5,966 nucleotides of DNA from assembly GCA_964428935.1 (NCBI GenBank), contig CAYSAG010000321.1, positions 1 to 5,966 on the forward strand. The letters are read 5' to 3'. This DNA is from JAADHY01 sp964428935 (GTDB lineage: Bacteria > Planctomycetota > Planctomycetia > Planctomycetales > Planctomycetaceae). The notes beneath the pieces are model-generated. The model worked only from the letters and a program-made list of their open reading frames with translations, was not told the origin of the DNA and did not search any database. Positions 1 through 5,966 of the stretch are shown piece by piece. The translations under genes and the position numbers were made by a program. Within the stretch, counting starts at the first letter, position 1; each line of letters begins with the position of its first letter.

Positions 1-31
1 AGCCAACGAAGACCGAAGTCGTTTACCAATT

Positions 32-1660
32 TCATGGAGAACTACCCCGTTGCTCGCCAACGGCCTGGCCCAAGGACCGAGCCCACCGCATGAGGGCCAT
101 GAACTTGGGGCTGCTCTTCGGGTCCTCGTCGTAGTACTCCAGCACGCCCCAACTGCCCCATTTGCTCCAACGAGACACAGAAGAGAAATTGCAAAACAGG
201 TCGCCGCCGACCTCGACCCAAGCCGACAAGTACCGGTCGTAAATGCGACCCATTCGGGGGTGCCTGTTGGCCGCGTGGAACAGCTCCGTCAGCCGCTCGT
301 TGTTCTCGCCGCCTCGAACGCCCACCAGGTGCTGGCCTCCTTCGTACGCCACAAGAAGCAGTCCGTACTTGTCGGCCACCTTCTTGCACTCACGCATGGC
401 CCGGACCGCTCGCGGCAGAGACTTCTGTTCGACGTAGTCCAGCACTTGGTCGACGGACCACCGAGCGACTTGGTCGGCCGTGGGCATGTTCCGCCGACCC
501 CCTCGACCCGGCACGTTCATGGCCACGTAGGGGGCAATGCCCAGCGCGTCGGCGTGTTTGTAGGCGTCTTCGTAGGGGAGGACAATGTGGTCCATCCACC
601 ACGGGTTGACCGCTTGCCAGGCGAGCACTCGCACCAGCCGGTCGGTGCCGCCGAAAACGTCTTCCCAGATGCGAAAGATTTCGACCGACCGCTTGGCGTA
701 GTACATTCCACCGCCCTCCCACGGCCGGTCTTTCGGACCAATGCCCAGCCGCCGAGCCTGCTCCCGAGCGTAACGGCTCTGCGGGAACAGGTTGTTCCAG
801 ACCTCGTTGGAGTACTCAATGTAGACCTTTCGGTCCGGCTTGAGCCGGTCGCGCACCATTTGGGCGAACCGGCGGACGTAGTCGTCGTCGGCCATGTGGG
901 GCATGCAAAACCAGGCGTCGGCGTCTTGCCGGTTGCACAGGTCAATCATCCATTCCAGCGGAACGCCCTTGGTTGTGAACGTAGCGTCCGACAGCGTCGG
1001 CCGCTCCGACCAGGTGCGGACCGACGACCCGTTCGTTTTCATCCAGTCCATGAAGCGGAAACAGGCCACGCCTTTCCAGCGTTTCAGAAACGTCGGGTGG
1101 AACGGGTTGTCGCGCCACGTGCGTTCGAAGCCCGGCATGAGGACGCGAATGTTGCGGACGTAGTCGTTCGGGTCCGTCTCGACCAGTTTCAGAAAAATGG
1201 TTCCGCGGCTCGAGTCCACGTCGATCACCAGTCGGCCTGGGCGGCTCTCGACGACCCGGGCGGCTCCGCCAAACTCCAGCCGTCCTCGTCCTTCGTAGAG
1301 CACCGTGTAGCGCCCGGACGGGTAATGGCCGCCGCGAATCGTGCACAGCAAAGTCTCGGCCCAGCAGTTCGGCTCCAGGCGTTTCACCCAGCCGTGCTCG
1401 TCCAGCTCCAGCGGCGGCCCCTTGCCCCAGCCCGTTCCGCGTCGCTGGCTGATCCACTTGCGCGACAACCGGAACACGTCCACAAACGGCAGCTCCGTGT
1501 TCCAATCGGCCGGCCCGGCCAGGTTGGTTCCCAGTCTCGGTCGTGCCTGGTCTGCCGCGGCCAGAGGACTGACCTGTCCCAGACAAAGGCAGGAAGCCAG
1601 TGCGACGGCCGTCAGAGCCCAAGCCGGCCGTCGTGGGCTGGAATGAAGACGGTTTCGCAT
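32..1660 (-). CDS. Secreted clan GH-A-like (TIM-barrel) glycoside hydrolase candidate
   Basis: Encodes 542 residues. The start ATG (complement of 1658-1660) has a GGAG ribosome site at 1668-1671, 7 nt upstream. Residues 1-36 look like a Sec signal peptide: Arg-rich start, hydrophobic core about 13-30, Ala-Ala-Ala ending at 36. Residues about 40-170 look beta-rich, possibly a beta-sandwich module. The remainder, about 195-530, looks like an alpha/beta barrel. YIEYSNEVWN (280-289) contains Asn285-Glu286 (Glu codon 803-805), matching the Asn-Glu acid/base signature ending strand 4 of clan GH-A barrels. AYEGG (438-442) contains Glu440 (codon 341-343), fitting the strand-7 nucleophile. The roughly 154-residue gap is plausible for the clan. 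Trp- and Tyr-rich stretches (314-320, 348-355, 498-510) could line a sugar cleft. The substrate is unknown and I cannot assign a numbered GH family. A glycan-binding protein without activity is the alternative. It is transcribed divergently from the 2157-2426 gene. I am sure of the gene and export, moderately sure of the fold, and unsure of activity. Confidence 0.85.
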   Translation of the reverse strand: MRNRLHSSPRRPAWALTAVALASCLCLGQVSPLAAADQARPRLGTNLAGPADWNTELPFVDVFRLSRKWISQRRGTGWGKGPPLELDEHGWVKRLEPNCWAETLLCTIRGGHYPSGRYTVLYEGRGRLEFGGAARVVESRPGRLVIDVDSSRGTIFLKLVETDPNDYVRNIRVLMPGFERTWRDNPFHPTFLKRWKGVACFRFMDWMKTNGSSVRTWSERPTLSDATFTTKGVPLEWMIDLCNRQDADAWFCMPHMADDDYVRRFAQMVRDRLKPDRKVYIEYSNEVWNNLFPQSRYAREQARRLGIGPKDRPWEGGGMYYAKRSVEIFRIWEDVFGGTDRLVRVLAWQAVNPWWMDHIVLPYEDAYKHADALGIAPYVAMNVPGRGGRRNMPTADQVARWSVDQVLDYVEQKSLPRAVRAMRECKKVADKYGLLLVAYEGGQHLVGVRGGENNERLTELFHAANRHPRMGRIYDRYLSAWVEVGGDLFCNFSSVSRWSKWGSWGVLEYYDEDPKSSPKFMALMRWARSLGQAVGEQRGSSP

Positions 1661-2045
1661 GACAGTTCTCCGAAGTTTGTCGGCACGGACTCGGTGGCTT
1701 CAACACGGACGCTGTTCGGGACGGAAGTCGTGTGTGTTTCGCGAGCGGGCGAAACAGCTTCGCCAGTGTACCGGCTGGGCATTGAGCCTGCCAGGGGCTC
1801 GCGCGAAGGGGGCTGTGGCCGAGGACGTGAGGTGTCGGGCGGCCCCCGGTCGGCGACACTGGAGCGGAATGGCAAGGCCCGGCCGGGGCGTCGTGCCATC
1901 CTGGATTTTTGAGGTGCCTGTTCGTACGATCGACCGAGTGTTCTTGGCGCTTTTCGGAGGCAGGGCGCGTCTGCGAACGGCGACCCGGTCGGGGCCGTGC
2001 GGCCGGAGCAACGCGGCGTCGACGGTGACGGGCCACGCGCTGGGC

Positions 2046-2077
2046 GGTCCAAGCACGCGGTGAGGCGTGGCCGGACC
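2046..2077. repeat. Imperfect inverted repeat (possible hairpin)
   Basis: The outer arms GGTCC (2046-2050) and GGACC (2073-2077) pair. After a 3-by-3 mismatch, CACGC (2054-2058) pairs with GCGTG (2065-2069) around a 6-base loop. Ten of 13 arm positions are complementary. There is no T-run after it, so it does not look like an intrinsic terminator for either strand. It could be a leader hairpin of the downstream small gene, or chance in GC-rich DNA. Confidence 0.25.
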
Positions 2078-2117
2078 TTGCGGCGGTGCGTGGTTTTCGT
2101 CCAGACACGGGGTTCGG

Positions 2118-2131
2118 CTCGTCCGGACGAG
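2118..2131. promoter_or_regulatory. Perfect 14-bp palindrome, candidate operator
   Basis: CTCGTCCGGACGAG reads identically on both strands. It ends 11 bases before the GGGAG ribosome site (2143-2147) of the 89-residue gene, a typical place for a dimeric repressor to bind or for a small leader hairpin. A perfect 7+7 symmetry is uncommon in a stretch of this size but not decisive, because strong GC bias raises the chance rate. No regulator gene is visible nearby. Confidence 0.3.
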
Positions 2132-2156
2132 AGGTGCGGGTTGGGAGAGCACGCAC

Positions 2157-2426
2157 ATGGCGCTGATTGAGAAGTCGCCCAGGGAAGAACGGTGGGGCTG
2201 CGCGTTCGGACTTCTCGGCAGCGCGGTTGGCATGTTTCTTTTCCCAGCCCTCGCGGTTCGGAGCGTGCAATTGGAGCCTGGAGAGAGCGTTTGCGGGACG
2301 TTCGCCGCAGGCATGGGCGTCGTCGGCCTGTTGCTCGGGGCGTTGGCCGGGACACTGGTGGGAATGATTCTGAGCCACCTGGTGCCGTCCAGGGACCAGT
2401 CGGACGACGAGAGTGAGTCCGGCTAG
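2157..2426 (+). CDS. Small hypothetical membrane protein with two glycine-rich TM segments
   Basis: Encodes 89 residues of unrecognised family. I chose the ATG at 2157 because a GGGAG site (2143-2147) lies 9 nt upstream. An in-frame ATG at 2067 would add 30 residues lacking membrane-protein character and has no clear ribosome site. After a short charged N terminus (KSPREER, 6-12), residues about 14-35 form a first hydrophobic helix (GCAFGLLGSAVGMF) and about 47-76 a second (GMGVVGLLLGALAGTLVGM), joined by a short acidic loop. The tail is acidic and Ser-rich (SRDQSDDESESG). The recurrent small residues (GxxxG-like spacing) suggest tight helix packing or oligomerisation. The next gene, on the same strand, starts 117 bases downstream, so cotranscription is possible. 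No function should be assigned. Coding potential is supported by the ribosome site and coherent hydrophobic pattern, but a protein this short could still be spurious. Confidence 0.65.
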   Translation: MALIEKSPREERWGCAFGLLGSAVGMFLFPALAVRSVQLEPGESVCGTFAAGMGVVGLLLGALAGTLVGMILSHLVPSRDQSDDESESG

Positions 2427-2543
2427 CACGCGTGGCCGGTCGAGACGGTGCGCCGGAGAAACGCCTGCAGGCTCTGGTTGCCGGCTGGTTTGTGAAGGTC
2501 GGTGGAGCGACGCGCGTCCTCGGCACGACGACGGAGAAGAACC

Positions 2544-4637
2544 ATGAAGCGAGTTGGTCTGGCTTGGCTGGTTTGGCTGTGGGCTGCGGTCTGTCTGGGG
2601 CAGGACTACCCCTACCAGAGCATTGGCATGGGTGGAGGCGGCGGCATGTTCACTCCGGCCGTGGCGCCAGCCGACCACAACTTCTGGCTCCTTTCGTCCG
2701 ACATGAGTGGCTGCTACCGGTCGCTCGACGGCGGCCGCTCCTGGCGCATGATTCACCACAAGCAAATCAGTGGTGCCAATGGCTGCAAGCCGGCGTTCCA
2801 CCCGACGAACGAGAAAGTCGTCGTGTGGCTGGACCGACTCAGCACGGACAAAGGTCGCACGTGGCGGCCACTGCGTCCGGACAACCCGCCGTGGGGGAAG
2901 GACCGAATCAGCCACGCCGTTTGCCTGAGCGACTCGACCATTTGCCTGGGCAGCTCCAGCGGGGTGTGGTTGACTCGCGACTTGGGTCGGACGTGGCAGC
3001 GGCTGGCGAGCGGGCCGTGTCGTGGTCTGGCCGCCACGGCTCAGGACACCGTGTACTTCGCCGTGGGCGACCGCCTGTACCGCCTTGTCGCTGGAGCCGC
3101 CCAGGCCGTTCCCTTGCCGCCTTTGCCAGACGTCGGCGAGGTTCGGGCGGTGGCCGCCGCGTCGGAGCGGGGACGTGAGACGGTCCACGTGGCAACGGCC
3201 AGCGGTCTTTTCACGTCGCACGACGCGGGTCGCTCGTGGCGTCAGACCCGCAAAGGAGAGCTGGCAGACGTCGTCGTGGCCGCCAACCGGACGCAGGTCG
3301 CTTACTGCTGCAACCGGAAAGAGGTTTTCGTCACCACTGACGGCGGTCGGTCGTGGTCGAGCTGCTTCCGCATGAAAGAGAACGTCGAGCCGTCTTGGGT
3401 GCAGACCGAACTGTACTGGGGCTACTACATTGTGCACAACGGCTTGAATGTTTGTCCGAACGACCCGTCGATTGTGCTGGTCAGCACGCAAGGCGACTTC
3501 TACGTCAGTCGTGACGGCGGCGGACACTGGAAGCCGGTCATGAACGAGCGGGTGGGCACGGCACCGAGCGGACGCGGGGGCCGCTACCGGTCGATTGGTT
3601 TGGAAGTGACGACGTGCTGGGACTACTACTTCGACCCGCACGACCCCCTGCGGCACTACATTGCCTACACCGACATTGGCTTCGCCTACTCAGTCGACGG
3701 CGGTCAGACGTGGTCCTACGGCGGGCGCGGCAGTCCGTGGAGCAACACTTTCTACGGCATTGCGTTCGACCCGTTCGTCCGAGGAAGGCTTTACGCGGCC
3801 TGTTCCAGAAAGCACGACATTCCGCATTGGACCCACGTCAACTCAGACTACCGACCGGGCGGTGTGTGCGTCTCGACGGACGGCGGCATGACGTGGCGTC
3901 CCAGCAGCACGGGGTTGCCCAAGCTGCCGGCGTGTGGCATTGCCGTCGACCCCAGGTCGCGGCCCGGCCACACCACGTTGTACGTGACCATGTACGGCGA
4001 CGGTGTTTACAAGTCGACCGACGGCGGTCGCACTTGGCACAAGAAGCCGGGCGTGGGGCGTGAAGGCAACCGGCACGTGTACCAGGTGAGCGTGCACGAG
4101 AAGAGCGGCGCGGTCTACGTCAGCGTGACGGGCAACCGGCACGGCTCGCGTTTTCCCGTACCGGGCGGGTTGTGGAAGTCGAGCGACGGCGGCGAGTCGT
4201 GGACGGAACTGACCGCCGGACTGCGCCTGGGCTGGCCGACCGGCTTCGCCGTCCACCCGCAGAACCCCGACGTCATTTTCTTGGCCGCTTGTTCGTACCC
4301 CGGACCCGGTGGCGACCAGGGCGGTCTGTACAAGACCACGAACGGCGGCCGCACCTGGAAGCACGTGCTCAAGAACCGGGACTTCGGCAAGTACGTCCAT
4401 GCCATGTTCGTCACGTTTCACCCGGACGACCCGGACATTGTCTACCTGGGAACGACCCGCGGACTGTGGGCGACGAACGACGGCGGCACAAGGTGGTACG
4501 AGGTGGAAGACTTTCCGTTTCGCGTGGCTCACCGGGTGCGAATCGACCCTCGAGACAAGAAAACCATGTACGTGACGACGTTCGGCGGTGGCGTGTGGCG
4601 TGGACCGACGTGGACCGGCCCGGGCTCCGGGAGGTGA
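2544..4637 (+). CDS. Secreted Asp-box beta-propeller protein, GH74-like
   Basis: Encodes 697 residues. The ATG at 2544 is preceded by GGAG at 2533-2536 (7 nt gap). An in-frame ATG at 2502 would put an Arg-rich stretch before the signal peptide. Residues 1-19 or 20 form a Sec signal (MKRVGLAWLVWLWAAVCLG). The mature part carries 12 Asp-boxes (S/T-x-D-x-G-x-T/S-W and variants), with tryptophans at 67, 107, 151, 232, 271, 329, 390, 451, 498, 553, 605 and 651, so it is built of beta-propeller blades. The mature N terminus, SIGMGGGGGMFTPAVAP (26-42) followed by SSDMSGCYRS (51-60), resembles the GH74 xyloglucanase opening, in which an Asp in a TDIGGAYR-type motif is catalytic; Asp53 aligns with it. 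A second copy, YTDIGFAYSVDGG (375-387), offers Asp377, consistent with two propellers facing a cleft. GH74 spacing between the two Asp residues is, from memory, over 400, versus 324 here, so this may be a divergent family or a binding protein. Sortilin/Ycf48-type propellers are the alternative. Confidence 0.88.
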   Translation: MKRVGLAWLVWLWAAVCLGQDYPYQSIGMGGGGGMFTPAVAPADHNFWLLSSDMSGCYRSLDGGRSWRMIHHKQISGANGCKPAFHPTNEKVVVWLDRLSTDKGRTWRPLRPDNPPWGKDRISHAVCLSDSTICLGSSSGVWLTRDLGRTWQRLASGPCRGLAATAQDTVYFAVGDRLYRLVAGAAQAVPLPPLPDVGEVRAVAAASERGRETVHVATASGLFTSHDAGRSWRQTRKGELADVVVAANRTQVAYCCNRKEVFVTTDGGRSWSSCFRMKENVEPSWVQTELYWGYYIVHNGLNVCPNDPSIVLVSTQGDFYVSRDGGGHWKPVMNERVGTAPSGRGGRYRSIGLEVTTCWDYYFDPHDPLRHYIAYTDIGFAYSVDGGQTWSYGGRGSPWSNTFYGIAFDPFVRGRLYAACSRKHDIPHWTHVNSDYRPGGVCVSTDGGMTWRPSSTGLPKLPACGIAVDPRSRPGHTTLYVTMYGDGVYKSTDGGRTWHKKPGVGREGNRHVYQVSVHEKSGAVYVSVTGNRHGSRFPVPGGLWKSSDGGESWTELTAGLRLGWPTGFAVHPQNPDVIFLAACSYPGPGGDQGGLYKTTNGGRTWKHVLKNRDFGKYVHAMFVTFHPDDPDIVYLGTTRGLWATNDGGTRWYEVEDFPFRVAHRVRIDPRDKKTMYVTTFGGGVWRGPTWTGPGSGR

Positions 4638-4719
4638 CGGCGGCTGTTGGGCCGGCGCGGGAAAGTTCGTCTTCGACTCTTGTGGCAAAGCGTGGCTCCG
4701 GCGGCGGGCGTGCAGCGTC

Positions 4720-5877
4720 TCAGCCGCTCGCTTTTCGCCAGGTCGGGCGGAAGCGGCCGCGCAGGGCGTCCCACAAGGCCGCCAGGGTGACGCTGTTCAG
4801 AGTCACGAACAGCAGCGGTGGAGCGAAAAGCACGGCCTTTTGCCCCAGACGCTGAAAGGCCCAACCAATGAGGGCGGCCAGGTAGAGTCCGAGCTGCAGC
4901 GAGTACGTAACGGCGTAAAGCGGCTCGTGACGCAGTGGCCAGTTGGCGGCTGCGACCAGAACGAGCAACACCGGTGACAGCAGCCGCAGCAGTTTGTGCG
5001 AAACGTACTCGAACCAGATTGGATTCTTCCACGGCAGCAGCCAGCGCGGGTGGTTGACCACCAGTTGAGCGGCACCGGCAATGGTTCGGCGTTTGCGCAC
5101 GGCTTCTTGACGCGGTGAGCGGCTCGGACGGTCCCAGACCACGGCTCGCGGCTCGAACACGCACCGGTAGCCCTGCTCCACAATTTGCAGGGGCAGCACG
5201 ACGTCGTCCAGAATGGTGTTTTCGGGCAGGGGCCGGAACAAGCTCTTTCGAATGGCGTACAGAGCGCCCGTGGCGCCCGGCACGGAACGGAACCGCGACT
5301 CGCACTTCCGAATGAACTTTTCGTACCGCCAGTAGGCACCGACGCCGCTGGAGACGGTCGTGGTGTCTTCGTCCGAGCGGAACACGAGCTCGCCCGAGAC
5401 GACGCCGACCGTCGGGTCCGCGAAGTTCTCCAACAAAGCGGCAAGGGCCGGCCGGCTCAGTTCTTGCCGAGCGTCGGTCAGCACGACAATTTCGCCCCGG
5501 CACGTGGGAACCACGTCGTTCAGCACGGCGGGCTTGCCGCGTCGGTGCGGGAACTCGACCAGACGCACCCGCCGGTCAGACACGGCCCGCACGACTTCGG
5601 CCGTGTGGTCGGTCGAGCCGTCGGAGGCCACCACGACCTCCCGCACTTGCTCCGCTCCGTCCGACGCCAGCACGCTGCGAATTTTTCGCTCCAGGTTGTG
5701 AGCTTCGTTGTACGCGACAACCACAACCGAAACGTCCTTGCGGACCGGACCCTTTCGAACTCTTTTCGGCCACAAACGCCCCAACGTCCACACCAGCAGC
5801 GGGTACCCGACGTAAATGTAGACCAACGTCAGGCCGCTCCACCAAAAGACGACTTTCAACCAGAACGCGTCGACCAT
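4720..5877 (-). CDS. Membrane family 2 glycosyltransferase (processive synthase type)
   Basis: Encodes 385 residues. The start (complement of 5875-5877) has a GAGG site at 5887-5890, 9 nt upstream. Probable membrane segments: about 7-33, 296-312, 318-340 and 347-368. The cytoplasmic GT-A domain spans about 48-275. VSVVVVAYNEAHNLE (49-63) is the standard opening strand and loop; ASDGSTD (84-90) binds the nucleotide sugar; TDAR (134-137) takes the DxD place; GATGALYAIRKSLF (201-214) is the acceptor-region motif; and LDD (223-225) matches the Glu/Asp-Asp catalytic-base motif. The Q-x-x-R-W motif of cellulose and chitin synthases appears as RKRRT (261-265), so processivity is uncertain. It would use a UDP- or GDP-sugar to build or extend an exopolysaccharide or lipid-linked glycan. 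No PilZ or export subunit is seen in the window. It converges on the propeller gene with 82 bases between stops. Upstream DNA is cut short by adapter sequence, so its promoter and any upstream partner are missing. Confidence 0.92.
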   Translation of the reverse strand: MVDAFWLKVVFWWSGLTLVYIYVGYPLLVWTLGRLWPKRVRKGPVRKDVSVVVVAYNEAHNLERKIRSVLASDGAEQVREVVVASDGSTDHTAEVVRAVSDRRVRLVEFPHRRGKPAVLNDVVPTCRGEIVVLTDARQELSRPALAALLENFADPTVGVVSGELVFRSDEDTTTVSSGVGAYWRYEKFIRKCESRFRSVPGATGALYAIRKSLFRPLPENTILDDVVLPLQIVEQGYRCVFEPRAVVWDRPSRSPRQEAVRKRRTIAGAAQLVVNHPRWLLPWKNPIWFEYVSHKLLRLLSPVLLVLVAAANWPLRHEPLYAVTYSLQLGLYLAALIGWAFQRLGQKAVLFAPPLLFVTLNSVTLAALWDALRGRFRPTWRKASG

Positions 5878-5902
5878 TGGTTCTCACCTCGTCGAAAGGC
5901 AA

Positions 5903-5966
5903 AGATCGTAAGAGCACACGCCTGAACTCCAGTCACCACAACCTATCTCTAATCCCGCCTTCTGCC
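5903..5966 (+). other. Illumina TruSeq-type adapter read-through (non-genomic)
   Basis: From 5903 the sequence follows the Illumina TruSeq index-adapter stem: AGATCG, then AAGAGCACACG, then CTGAACTCCAGTCAC. It matches 32 of 34 positions as I recall the adapter, with mismatches at 5909 and 5921. It is followed by eight bases (5937-5944, CACAACCT) where the i7 index sits. Then 5945-5966 begins ATCTC and contains CTTCTGC in register with the flow-cell (P7) end, at about 17 of 22 positions, degrading toward the contig end as low-quality reads do. This is library sequence, not chromosome, so genomic sequence stops at about 5902. The coding region of the glycosyltransferase ends before it and is unaffected. 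Confidence 0.95.

Larger units (their letters stand above)
1661..2156. other. Divergent intergenic region, 496 bases, no convincing gene
   Basis: This gap separates the starts of two divergently transcribed genes and must hold at least part of both promoters and 5' leaders. Open frames cross it on both strands, but their conceptual products are Arg/Pro/Ser-rich, show no recognisable domain and overlap real genes out of frame. That is expected for stop-poor GC-rich DNA. I could not identify a clear -35/-10 pair, a sigma-54 site, a tRNA or a riboswitch. Two symmetric elements are visible: an imperfect inverted repeat at 2046-2077 and a perfect palindrome at 2118-2131. Confidence 0.6.

Noticed and set aside
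50..1912. A 620-residue open frame on the plus strand antisense to the GH-like gene
   Set aside because: It is the complement-frame shadow of the 32-1660 gene, which has a signal peptide, ribosome site and catalytic motifs. The antisense product has none of these.
1922..1929. 8-bp palindrome TCGTACGA in the intergenic region
   Set aside because: Too short; such palindromes are expected by chance several times in a window of this size.
1612..2526. Possible genes in the divergent intergenic region, on either strand (also 1659-2063 and 1700-2314)
   Set aside because: The products are low-complexity Arg/Pro/Ser-rich, overlap the supported genes, and show no good ribosome site or recognisable domain.
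2544..2610. Lipoprotein signal in the propeller protein (Cys17 after a hydrophobic stretch)
   Set aside because: The residues before the Cys (Ala-Ala-Val) do not fit the usual lipobox, which needs Gly, Ala or Ser just before Cys. Ordinary signal-peptidase cleavage after CLG or nearby fits better.
942..3656. A 904-residue open frame on the minus strand crossing three genes
   Set aside because: It runs antisense or out of frame through three better-supported genes and the intergenic region. Its product is Arg/Pro/Ala-rich with no domains; part of its length is a shifted-frame echo of the 32-1660 protein. Long stop-free shadows are normal at this GC content.
4638..4719. Bidirectional terminator between the convergent stops
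   Set aside because: A terminator is expected here, but I found no stable hairpin followed by a T-run on either strand, so nothing is annotated.
5185..5925. A 246-residue plus-strand frame opposite the glycosyltransferase
   Set aside because: It is antisense to a gene with complete GT2 motifs, and its 3' end reads into adapter sequence.

Overview
The window is GC-rich bacterial DNA with four genes I can support: three encode exported or membrane-bound proteins and one is a small hypothetical. The two large secreted proteins carry signal peptides and carbohydrate-enzyme signatures, and the last gene is a polytopic family 2 glycosyltransferase. High GC, loose gene packing and large secreted carbohydrate-active or beta-propeller proteins of poorly characterised families fit Planctomycetota or a relative. 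That taxonomic guess rests on style alone. The contig end carries Illumina library adapter sequence, so the source is a short-read assembly, possibly a metagenome.

Layout: (1) 32-1660, minus strand: a secreted 542-residue protein resembling a clan GH-A (TIM-barrel) glycoside hydrolase, with a Ser-Asn-Glu-Val-Trp-Asn motif and a Tyr-Glu-Gly-Gly motif placed like the acid/base and nucleophile strands. (2) 1661-2156: a 496-base divergent intergenic region with no convincing gene; a perfect 14-bp palindrome lies just before the next ribosome binding site. (3) 2157-2426, plus: an 89-residue protein with two glycine-rich membrane segments. (4) 2544-4637, plus: a secreted 697-residue Asp-box beta-propeller protein with 12 Asp-boxes; its N terminus and an internal near-repeat resemble GH74 xyloglucanases. 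(5) 4720-5877, minus, convergent with the previous gene: a 385-residue membrane GT2 glycosyltransferase of the cellulose/hyaluronan/poly-GlcNAc synthase type. (6) 5903-5966: read-through of a TruSeq-type adapter with an apparent 8-nt index. This is not genomic.

A possible common theme is polysaccharide: one enzyme that may polymerise or extend a glycan at the inner membrane, and two exported proteins that may cut or bind glycans outside. The genes do not form one operon (orientations are minus, plus, plus, minus), so a shared pathway is inference. I see no defence system, CRISPR array, mobile element, tRNA or rRNA. The most certain unusual item is the adapter tail. The most interesting biology is the pair of divergent, probably uncharacterised secreted glycan-active proteins.
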